Shown in pieces: positions 11,372-21,365 of a DNA stretch of 64,000 nt; position 1 is the first letter of the stretch; the number at the start of each line of letters is the position of its first letter. Source of the stretch: Gloeopeniophorella convolvens (lineage: Eukaryota > Basidiomycota > Agaricomycetes > Russulales); NCBI GenBank assembly GCA_022496205.1, contig WTXD01000054.1, forward strand, positions 109,740 to 173,739, given 5' to 3'. The notes beneath the pieces are model-generated. The model was not told where the DNA came from and ran no database searches. It was given only the letters and a program-made list of their open reading frames with translations. The translations under genes and the position numbers were made by a program.

Positions 11372-13793
11372 CTACTTCTTGATACCTACGCCCCAGCCCT
11401 GCATGGTAAACAAGATCCACCGGATCCGATCCAACCTGAACACATGGAACATGACGACCCAAACCACTGCACGGCCGTGTCAGTGGCGCAGCGAAGGCAG
11501 AATTGTGCGAAAAGTACCGAGTTCCATGTATGTGAAGAAGCCTAGAGCGCCACCACGCGCTCCGCGCTTCATGAACCGCACCGCATCGACCCAGAGCTTC
11601 ATGTCTTTTTGCTCTGGTCGTGCGCTCTGGTCAAGGAGCAGCAGCAGGAGAATGCGAGTGTAAATTCCAATATGGCTGTGAGCGCATATTGATGTTAGTA
11701 AAGATGGTCGCTGGAAAGCAATAATGGCTTACAAGTGCCCCCTATAAGACGTCCATGACAGCCAATCAGTATTTCCGGTGTGGAGCTTCGTATAACAGGC
11801 AGGACGACTTACACAGTACCTGTGGCGACGCAGAACGCTCGTCAGGGGACAAAAATACCGTCGAGGAGGAGGAACGTACCAAACGCATTGAGGTACGCTG
11901 AGTTCGTGCAGAGGATGCCCCAGTCTTCCGTCGAGAAATTCTGCAGGTAAAGATTCGGCCGCTCGTAATTCTCTGGGAACAAATCCTTTGGCAAAAAATC
12001 GACGCTTGGCTTCTTGAAGCCAGTAGCAAGGACGACGACGTCTCCTTTGACTTCCTCATCCTCGTCGGGTGTCTCTTTGCGATTGAGAAGGATACCGTTC
12101 TCAGTGAGTCGTTTGGTAGTTGCGTGGATGTATGAGCACTTCTTCGCGCGCACGTGATTCAGAAAGTCGTCGTTGACCACTGGCGTCGACTCGTAGATCC
12201 CCTTCTCGGGAATTAGAGCCTCGACGCCGCGATATTGGAGAAGAACAACCAGTTTCTCCCAAAGAAAGCTGATAAAGGGACCAATTTGAGTCTGAGGGAG
12301 AGAATGCAAGACAGAATTTCATACCTGAGAGGCATTTCACGCCCGAAGGGTTGTGCGGAAATCAGCGTATCTAGGAGGATATTTCTGGGGATAATCCACT
12401 ATTTCCGCGTTTATCGTCTGCTGAGCATGATCAGAAGAGGAAGACATACCTTGTCATCTCTCGAAACAATGACGGCATGCTTAGCCCCGCAAGAGAGTGC
12501 GGTTTCTACGGCCTCCACGCCACTCGCACCACTCCCGATGACGAGCACAGTTTTTCCATCAAGGTCTGCATCGTCAAGTTCTGATGAATGCAGGACTGCA
12601 CCATGAAACACAGGGTCGTCTTCCTTTTTCGCGGTCTGAGTGTCGTGGGACTCTTTTCGGGTACTCGCGGTGGAGGCGGTGTCGTCGTCGTCATCATGAC
12701 TCTCAACCTCAGGAACTTGAACAGGAACTGTGGCCGGCTCGTCTCCGGAAGCGACGGCCGCATAGGATGGTGCGTTAGGTTCATGCGGGTCAACTGTGTG
12801 AGACCCTTTGGCGACCTCCGAATATGAAGGGCCGTTGACAGAAGGACCAGTGAGATGCACCTCAGCGTGTTGACTCGATTCCTTCTTTTCTTGGTTCTTC
12901 AGAGATCCCGGCATTCCAGGAAATCCGACCATTTGAGGCTCCCCGCATGTGCCAATCGTGACAATAACGGCGTCAAACTCGCCGTCAGCACCGTCGTTGA
13001 CAACCCATTTTGCACCCGGAGATGAGTAACCTTCAACGCGACGCACGGATGTCACCGGTGTCTGCACAGAGATGGGATGATTACCGTGAGTTGATGTACA
13101 TGGTGTCTGTTAACACGGATTAGACCTACGTTGAGGCGCGTACGTGGCTCAAGCTTGTATTCTCTCCAAATTCTTCGGATCTCTGACAAAATTTCATCCC
13201 TGTAGGGGAAGCCGCGCGACCAGAGAACACCGGGATGAAAGCGGTAGAGCAAAGAGTTGAGTTGGAGGGATGATGTCTTGTTCACGTTAGCCCATATGCC
13301 GCCGACAGAATCGTGTTCTATAATAGCAAGTGATGTCATTTCACGTACTTACGTACGTAAGTCATCAACAGTCGCAACGCACCATCGTATATAACGACTT
13401 CAAAGTTATGGGAGACGCAATGCGCTGCTGAAGATATACCTGTGAGGCCGGCCCCTGAAGCGGTGGTATAGTTGATTTTCAGTAGAACTGGCTACGCGAT
13501 GTAGACGCACCGATGACTGCAATTCTGCCAGACGGCTTATTCAGTCGCTCGCTTTTGGGGGGTGTCTGCGACAACGTTGGTAAACTGCAGAGAAGCGAAA
13601 TATGATAGGAATGCACCGGCTTAAATAGTCGGATGATTACGAGTTGAATAGCAATATAGACGAAGTTGAGCACGGCGTGAAATATTGGCCAAGGACTCAG
13701 GAGACCGAACAAATCGCGTTGTTGGATCTTTTGTATGATGTAGTCGCGATACACGAGGACATTGAGAGCAGCAGCCTTCAGCGCGGGTGACAT
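11372..13793 (-). CDS. Flavin-containing monooxygenase (FMO-like), N-terminal membrane anchor
   Basis: Ten exons rebuild a 628-residue protein: 13511-13793, 13383-13454, 13130-13317, 12450-13061, 12325-12398, 11880-12268, 11813-11819, 11733-11741, 11518-11675 and 11372-11466. A hydrophobic segment near residues 30-57 should anchor it in a membrane, probably ER. The FAD motif GAGLTG is rebuilt across intron 1, then EHDSVGGIW. The FMO fingerprint F-x-G-x3-H appears as FHGAVLH (about residue 333), and the NADPH-binding motif as VIGSGASG (about 351). An acidic, serine-rich insert of roughly 95 residues, with two related SY..VA words, sits just before the fingerprint. Class-B flavin monooxygenases oxygenate soft nucleophiles or small metabolites using FAD and NADPH; the substrate here is unknown. 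Two exons are only 7 and 9 nt long. Confidence 0.88.
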
Positions 13794-14035
13794 TGTGACG
13801 GAGCTCCTAGGATGTGATTCTGGTTGGTCTGTGCGGAGCTGCTGTCGCGTCAGTTCTTATACTCGACTTGAAGGCGGGCATGAGAGCGACGACGTTCGCG
13901 TGACGTCATGGAGCGCTCTCAATCACATGAAAGACACGAGAAGACACGCCCGCTCCTCCGACCCTCTTATGGGCTGAAGCCACTGTCATACGTTACCTCA
14001 ATCCCAACACCCAGAACAACTCATTCACTGGCTCC
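13794..14035. promoter_or_regulatory. Shared divergent promoter, FMO and NTF2-like genes
   Basis: Only 242 bp separate the start codons of the two divergent genes, so they probably share control elements. No clear TATA box seen. Confidence 0.45.
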
Positions 14036-14840
14036 ATGAATAACCCAGAGAAAGAAATCGAGAAGGTCGTGCAGCGATTGACCACGTCGGCAACCCCCGA
14101 CGACCAACGGTCTGCATTCCAGAGGTGTTGTCACACATCTCTACGGGTAGTCCCCGCGCTAACGAGAAGGAAACTGGCAGGTACTTCACCAGCGACGCAG
14201 GGTTCCGCCACCCGCTCTGCAGTGTAGAACCGGCGCACAACTCGCGCGATGCCGTGCTCGCTATCTTCCAGTACGTTCGCGTTGCGTGCCCTGTGAACAC
14301 CATGTTGAAGACTCAATAGGTGGTATCGCATCATGTCGCCACGCATCGACTTGTCTGTAGATGATATCAGTACGTCAGCTTTTCCAGTCTCGTATACACG
14401 ACTTGACGCACACCTGGATAGCATACGATGCTGCAAAGCAACAACTATTCCTCAACATTTCCCAGGTTTTCCATATCAGATTCTCACCGTTCCCTCCTGC
14501 TAAAACGCGGTCCGTGTCCGCCTGGCAGTTCGACTGTACCGCTAAGGTTGTTCCTGATAGGCTTCTGACGCGTCTCACGCTTCGAGAAGAAGGAGGTCGA
14601 TACTACATCGTATTCCAAGAGGATTTCTATCATCCTGACGTACGTCTGAGCTCAGTGACGGGAATTTTGTGATATAATGACGGGATGTCGGCCTAGGACT
14701 TTCAAGCGCTGTTGACACCACCCCTCGTCTGGCCGACGAGCCTTGTGTTGCGTGTCGGGGGCTTCGTTTCCGGGATATTCGCTCGCATAGCTCAGGCAGC
14801 GTTTGGAGAATGGCGACCACGTACAGACGGTGGTCGCTAG
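14036..14840 (+). CDS. SigF-like NTF2-like domain protein
   Basis: Six exons (14036-14124, 14181-14270, 14320-14369, 14422-14509, 14561-14639, 14697-14840) give 179 residues in one continuous frame. The protein starts MNNPEKEIEKVVQRL, continues YFTSDAGFRHPLC, WYRIMSPRIDLSVDDI, YDAAKQQLFLNISQVF, EEGGRYYIVFQEDFYHPD and ends with a hydrophobic helix LVLRVGGFVSGIFARI. This pattern is that of the fungal SigF-like NTF2 family, small alpha+beta cone folds that may bind or convert small ligands; the true activity is not established. Its position between two monooxygenases, and the promoter shared with the FMO, suggest a role in the same pathway. Confidence 0.8.
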
Positions 14841-15725
14841 GCGGTGCGCGATGAGGATACTGGAGGGGGGGATTGTTAATCAGGGTTGTCTGGGAAATTG
14901 ACGCGGAAGTTGACAGTATTTCGAATGTGGATGGCTGGCACCGGCAGAATCCGGGCGCATGATCATACCGCGCGGGCGCTTTCAAGGCGCTCCCGGCTGT
15001 CTCCGTACTGGCAGCTGCCATACCCTATACCCGGTACTTACTTAGGCACTTACCCGCCGCGCCCTCTGAGGCCAGCGTCACGGACCACCTATCGCGGCAT
15101 ACCGAATCGTTCAGCTCGCTCCGCTTCTTCAATGCTACCGTTGACAGCCCCACATCCCGACCTCCGCGCAGCCGCTCGCTTCAGCCTCGGGCTACTACTG
15201 GGTTTCTCTGGGTCTGGGTCATTCTCCCCGTGCTTATGCTTGTTCAACTCAATCACGAGTCTTCGGTGCTTCTCTGATATGCCTGCGCTATCTCGTGCGA
15301 TGAGGGGGGTGGTAACGTCAGAAAGTTACCAGTGGCAAAGATGCGGATTCTGCAGACGTTCCGATCTACGGTCCAGTCACGAAGTTCGAAAGAAGCAGCA
15401 ATATATGCGGCCCGGCGACTCGACCGGTTGAAACCGCCCTCAAGCAGACGCCCAGCAGTCGACCGCTCAATAATATCATATGACACCACTTTCGAGGCCG
15501 TGGAATGTTTGGTCAAATGCGCGTCAGTTGTCTGCTTCGGACAGCGCAGCGCGGTCTTCTATCAGAAGACGCTCCAACCTGCCTTCTGCAGTCCACAGGA
15601 GCCTCATCTGATCCGCAGCTACTCCTTACGTAGATCCAAGCCTCTCCGGTTATGTTTTACAACGCGCAGACTCTTGATAAGGCTGTGGGTTCCAACCTTT
15701 TCTCTCCCACCACCATCTCTTGGCC
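14841..15725. other. Intergenic, upstream of the BVMO gene
   Basis: No supported coding sequence. The part directly before 15726 (pyrimidine-rich CTCTCCCACCACC) should hold the promoter of the downstream gene. Confidence 0.45.
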
Positions 15726-18172
15726 ATGGCTCCAAAGTCGAACCACGAATTCAACGTCGTTATCATTGGTTCAGGGTACGTTACACCACCAGGTTCGACG
15801 TGTTTGCGAGGCCTGAGTTCCACTACTCAAGCATCGGAGGTCTGCTCGCTGCCATCGCCCTCAAGACGAAATGGGGATTAGAGGACTTTGTGGTGAGCAG
15901 GCCCGCAGAACCGAGTCGAGTCGTTGATTCAGATATCCATATTCATGCAGATATATGAGCGTGCCTCCGACATTGGCGGCACCTGGCGGGTGCGTCTGCT
16001 ATCGTTGCGGGTTGTTCTCTGAACTCCCCCGTTTCCTATGGTTCTCACGCTTATCTCCTGACCGACAGGACAACGTATATCCTGTGCGTAGTGTTCGCAC
16101 ATCTCACTGTACGATTACTTGATCTCTCCTATAGGGCTGCGCTTCGGACGTGCCCATTCACAACTACTCGTTAGCCTCGGATCCGAAGCCAGACTGGAAA
16201 CGCTCGCACGCCTTGCAACCCGAGATACTCGAATACCTGCAGGGCGTTACAGACAAGTATGGTTTGCGCTCCTACTGCAAATTTCACACGTCTGTCGACA
16301 ACCTCGAGTGGGACCCGGAGGCTAACGTATGGCGGATCGAGACGCGTGACGTGCGCACGGGCGAGACGCAGCAGTCTCGGGCGACTGCCGTCGTGTCTGC
16401 CATCGGCATTCTTGTCGTGCCGCGCTTCCCGACGGTGCAAGGCATCGACTCATTCAAAGGCGATACGTTCCATTCAGCGCGCTGGCGCAAAGACATCGAC
16501 CTCCACGGGAAACGTGTCGGCGTGCTTGGAAATGGGAGTTCGGCGTGAGTAATTACCGGCGTCTCCGGCCTAGCGACCATGGATTCTGACCAAGAGGGCA
16601 TTCCACCAGATGTCAGTTCATACCGATCATCTCCAATGATCCCACCACAAGTGTCGTCAACTTTGCTCGCACACCGATGTGGTATGTGCCGTCGGTAAAT
16701 CCCACGTTTGCCAACGTGTGCTGTGTTTGATGCTGCATCCTCTACAGCCATTCATTCCATACCGTGAGACCACCAAATGGATTTTCGCGCGCTTTCCGCT
16801 TGTGCAGCGCCTGTACCGTTATAAGATCGCGGCCAGGGTGGGCCTCATGGGGTTGCTCTACTCGCAACTGGGGGTTAACGCGATCCACAGGACGACTCAG
16901 CTTACATCATATTCGGAGGAAAGAATAGTTTCCTCGGAAAGCTATGGTCATATGTACGTGAGAGGCATGCATGGACTCACCTCCGTTGATATTCATTCGC
17001 CAGTCGTGCGAGAAATACGCGAAGAAGGTGGCGCCCGCCAAGTATCACGATGTCATAATCCCCAACTATCGTGCGCTGGCTCTTTACGTCAGGGTCGTTG
17101 TCTTGCTGAGCCATACGTATAGCGCTGGGATGTAGGCGTGTTGTGCGCGACCAAGGGTATCTGGAGGCGTTGCATCGGGAGAATGTGCGCCTTACCTTCG
17201 ACCACATCGACCACGTTGAGCCAGACGGCGCGGTGTTGGTGACGGGTACGGGCTTTTTCAACCCTTACTATGTAGGTCTGACGAGCACCGCTTTGATCAA
17301 GGCGAGAAAGTTCCCTTGGACGTTATCATCTATGGCACTGGCTTCGTCACGGTGCGTGCCGCCTACGTCTGAGCAGCGGGATGCTGATACTGACTGGTGT
17401 TTAATCAACAGGACAACTACCCACTGGATGTGCGTGGTCCGAATGGCACGCTGAAAGAGTACAATGATGCGCATGGCGGGCCGATGGCATACTTGGGGAG
17501 CACCGTGCCCGGCTTCCCAAACTTCTTCATGATGCAAGGCGCGTCGAAACTCTGACTCACGTGTTTCGCAACTGACACGTATACCATGGGTGCAGGACCG
17601 AACACGACGACAGGCCACACGTCCGTGATCTACTCTGAGGAGTCGCAGATCCCACACCTGCTCCAGCTCCTCGACCCGCTGCGCTCCGGCGCGCTCACGA
17701 GCGTCGCGCCAACGGTCGCCGCGACGGAGAAGTACAACGACATGCTGCAGGCACGCCTCGAGAATTCGGTGTGGACGCAGTGCGCGTCGTGGTACCGCGT
17801 CGGCTCGCGCGGGCGCATCTTTAGCACCTTCCCCGGCCCGCTCGTGCTGCTGCGCTGGTGGCTTCGCAAGGTGCGCTGGGAGGACTACGAGGTCGCGGGT
17901 CCCGGCGCGGAGGCGTGGCGCCGCAGCCATGCGCGGCGGCCGCGCGGCGCGATTGCTCTGGCGGTTACTCTGCTTGGCGCGATGGGCGCTCTCGTGTCGG
18001 CTGTCTTCTTCAAGGGTGCAGATACGGCCGAGATCCTGAAGCAGGCGGTACGCCCTTTCGCTCCCTTCTACCCCGCTGTTGTACCTGACGTTGGCTAATA
18101 TAGGAAACCATCGTCAATACTGTCTGGGATAGGGCACTGGAACAGCTACCCTCATGGGCCACGTGGGCCTGA
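15726..18172 (+). CDS. Baeyer-Villiger-type flavin monooxygenase
   Basis: Thirteen exons keep frame and give 585 residues: 15726-15775, 15832-15892, 15951-15989, 16069-16083, 16135-16544, 16610-16694, 16748-16957, 17004-17070, 17123-17245, 17302-17351, 17412-17538, 17596-18047 and 18104-18172. The FAD motif GSGIGGL lies at residues 15-21, followed by [15 protein letters not shown]. The BVMO fingerprint F-x-G-x3-H-x3-W is exact ([11 protein letters not shown], about residues 163-173). A second dinucleotide motif reads [10 protein letters not shown], and late conserved blocks [26 protein letters not shown] and [10 protein letters not shown] follow. Such enzymes insert oxygen next to ketones using FAD and NADPH. 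A hydrophobic segment at about 530-551 suggests tail anchoring in a membrane. The intron 17539-17595 is read as GC-AG, since only this keeps the QGPNT block. Confidence 0.88.
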
Positions 18173-18497
18173 GTGCGCCCAACTCAAACCCATCTCCCTA
18201 CTCCGCAAACGCCACCAACGCGCCGGATCGGTACTCTGGGTCAGAACTAGGCGACAGTAGACCATGTAGCTGGTTCATGTATCATTCTCATTCTCTAGAT
18301 CTCCTCGGTATCTCGCTACATATTCAGTCTGCGAGTAATGTACTCTACAGGGAGCTACACCTCAGTGAATAAACCGCCTTGAGCTACCAGCGGAAATCAC
18401 GGTGTGCATTGCGGAGGGAAGCTGCGAACCTTCGCCTTGGATCGTGCTTCTAGTTACATCAGAGCTACGCCACCACGGCGAGATGGAAGCGCACCTT
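18173..18497. other. Convergent intergenic region
   Basis: This lies between the stop codons of the BVMO gene (plus) and the next minus-strand gene. Nothing else seen; it should hold both 3' ends. Confidence 0.5.
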
Positions 18498-19414
18498 TCA
18501 TCGCTTTCGCACTGGGGGCAGGAGGACTGACCGCGACAGCTGAATAATCGGCTGCCAATGGCCCAGCGCAACATTGATGATCCCGACTACCCTGACGTCA
18601 TCCCGTGTGATGGCACCAGGGCCGATTGTCCACATTTCTTCACCATCCTCTGGGGTTCGGCCGTATGACAACTGAAAAGACAGGTTCAATGACCCATGTA
18701 CGACTAACTCGGAGTGACCATACACACCTCCAGGAACTTGTCGACGGCTTGCGCGACCTGGTGTGGTACGGTGGAGGGGAACGTGCCGTGTCCGATTGCG
18801 GGAATATCCATTCTAGTGACCCAAGCCGGGTATCCTGGCCACTGTGGAACATGTCAAACGACTGCGCTCTTGTTGTCACGATCATGTGCACTTACCGATA
18901 TGTAGAGATGCATTACGATGAATTGTGCACCTGCGCTTCCCCTAAGGCGCAGGTAGTTGTTGCGCTCGGTTCCTCCTAACGCGTCTGACACGCTGAAGCC
19001 AAGTCTCTGACCTCGGTCTTGGAAATACACAGGAAATGCGAGGATGGCATTGGCGATGTTTTGCGCATGCCAGATAGGATTGGAAGTGGGATCGAAGAGC
19101 TTCTGACGCACGATGGTTCCGAGTTCCTGCGGCCCACTTCCAATATGGAGATCCAGCGCCCGTTGTATGCCCTGCGGCTGGCAAAGCATTGGAGACAACA
19201 CAGGCAGGGACTGCACGTTGGTTGTAACAAACCACCCTTTCACCAGATACTTTATGCCGTAATAGTCCATTGGAGAAACGTTCGGCGGGGCCCTGAGAAG
19301 CCGGGCGAAGTAGCGTTCCGCTACAGAAGGGTAGAATGTCTGGGCGATGTAGCCGTAAGCCAGGATGTCCGTGAGGACATCCGTGGGTTGGGGTCGAGAA
19401 GGAGTGGTCTGCAT
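18498..19414 (-). CDS. Conserved fungal protein of unknown function
   Basis: Three exons (18896-19414, 18728-18841, 18498-18671), all split in phase 0, give 268 residues. Visible blocks are ILAYGYIAQTFYPSVAERYF, MDYYGIKYLVKGWFV, QGIQRALDLHIGSGP, FDPTSNPIWHAQNIANAIL, GAQFIVMHLYISWPGYPAW, PAIGHGTFPSTVPHQVAQAV and GAITRDDVRVVGIINVALG. The clean frame and protein-like composition make the gene solid. I do not recognise a named domain or catalytic motif. It lies tail-to-tail with the BVMO gene. Confidence 0.75.
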
Positions 19415-20456
19415 GCTTGGTGAGTATGAGGCTTCGGCGAAGAGAAGGTCGGTTTATATGCCTTGGGTGTTGGGCTTTCCACAAAATCTCTCGCGCCCGT
19501 GTGGTGAGACGTGTATGTCGCTTTTTGCACCAACTGCATGAGTCTGAGACAGACGTGCCGCAGTGCCATACATATATTCAAGGGAAAAGTCTGCGCATTG
19601 ACACGATAAGACACCACGATCATGTCAAAGCACCAAGAAAGCGGGTTGGACGAGACCGAGTGCGATCACACCCCCGCCACGAGTCACAATGCGAAGGGCC
19701 CGGGGTCCATGGCAGCCTGACACTCGCACAGCCAGCATGCGCCATGCCACAGTGCAAGCGGGTTGACACCAGAGATCCATTGGTTCAAATCGTGGATGTG
19801 GGTGTGGATATGATTGGATGCCGCCTCGAAGGTCAAGCTTCAAGCTTCAAGCTCCAAGCCCGAGAATCACCGAGTGGGCCACCCGTTGAGAAGTTGGGAA
19901 CCCATGGCCAGAATTCCCGATTGATGCCGTGGGCGGGCAGTTATGCATGCTACAACAAAACGATCTGACCGGTCGATGGGGAAGGTGGAGATTCAGTCAT
20001 GTCCCACAGCGCCCCGGGGTACTTAGTCTCCCCCGCTCGTAGTGGCAATGGTGAAATAATAACTCGGCTGACGGAGCTGTTGCCGTAGCCACCCGCCACT
20101 GGATTACATCATCGATATTACCGATTAGCCTACCCCGACTCCGGGAAAGCCGTCGCGGTCCGTCGCCGCCGCCGCCGCACCCTCGACCTCAAGGCTCTGT
20201 CCATTGATGGCACGTGCGAGCGGGTATCTCCCAGCACCAGACTTGGGCGTAGATTTGGCATACCGGGCTGAGGGATGGCCGAGGGGCATAGAAGTCCCCG
20301 ACTGACGTCACCGGGCGTGCGCAGTGAGTTGTGAGTCGAGAAGAAAAAGAGTACTGTATGTTCAATCCACGGGCACCAGGTGCGTTTACGGTGAGTAGCA
20401 TGTGCCGCGTGCCCGCTTGAGCCATCTCATCATGAATGTCTCGCATTCGATGATAG
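19415..20456. other. No gene seen
   Basis: Upstream region of the 18498-19414 gene and downstream region of the Rab18-like gene. A short CAAGCTT-type direct repeat occurs near 19840. Nothing else supported. Confidence 0.45.
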
Positions 20457-21365
20457 TTACATTACGGCAGATATGAAACGAAGGGCCGCTGCCTTGCAGA
20501 CGTCCCGTATACAGGGGGATATAGCAGGACACGGACAGCCCTGGCTCAATACAAGCGAGGCAGGGTCTACGATGCGTTCGATCGTATCGCGAAAAATCTC
20601 CCGCATACCAACAGCTGTCTTCGCTGAAGCCTCCACAAACAAACATCCCATCTGCGCGGCAAACGCCGCAGCTTCATCTGTCGGGACTTGTCGTGCATAT
20701 TCCTATGATCTGTTATCAACAATTGGGCGGGTCGCGATGCAGAAGAGCGATAGCACCTTGTCCACTTTGTTTCCGACTATGATCTTTACAATGGAGTCTG
20801 GAACGTTGCTGCTGCGCTCTGCGAACCACCAACGCACGGCATCGAACGATGCGCGATTGCAGATGTCGTATACTATATATTCGTGTCGGATGTGTAAGTC
20901 GTGTGCTAGATGATCCGGAGATATAGGGAACAAACCAAGTATGATGCCCCGAGTTCCGCGATAGTAAGACGATGTGATAGCGCGGAAGCGTTCCTCGCCA
21001 GCTGTGTCCTAGACGCTCGAAAGTAAGCGCTTGATTTTGAGTCGAAGGAAAAGCATACCCAAATGCTCAAATTTACACGTTTTCCGTGTACAGACAGCTT
21101 GTGGGTCTAACGACGTCTGGGTGAGATTGAGCCGAGGAAGGTAGAATGAATCAATTACCCATGTATCTACCCCGATAGTTGGTCGCGCCTCGCTTTCTGG
21201 GAGCCATGCATGACTAGCAAAGCGCACCATCAAGCTCGTCTTTCCGACAGATGCGACGCCGAGAAGGAGGAGCTTGACATGCATTGCCTCAGGAGGCTCT
21301 GAGGCAGTACAGACCGGCCCTACGGCGAGATGCGTAGATTGGGGAAGAGAAGTGAGAGAAGTCAT
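20457..21365 (-). CDS. Rab18-like small GTPase, copy 1, atypical switch II
   Basis: Five exons (21159-21365, 21059-21106, 20936-21008, 20757-20872, 20457-20702) give about 229 residues. G1 is GVASVGKT, switch [10 protein letters not shown]3 DTAGEERF, G4 NKVD and G5 EASAKT. Overall it resembles Rab18/RabC, which acts on ER and lipid-droplet membranes. The catalytic glutamine of the DTAGQ motif is replaced by glutamate, predicting poor GTP hydrolysis. The N-terminus has ~26 extra residues compared with the two copies downstream. The C-terminal tail after [10 protein letters not shown] has scattered cysteines but does not end in a prenylation motif, unless a 3' intron was missed. Internal exons match copies 2 and 3 in length (48, 73 and 116 nt). 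Confidence 0.8.

Noticed and set aside
17268..17930. 220-codon minus-strand frame
   Set aside because: Antisense shadow of the BVMO 3' exons; Arg/Ala-rich with no motif.
19780..19805. tRNA-like T-loop word (GGTTCAAATC)
   Set aside because: Flanks do not fold into a cloverleaf.
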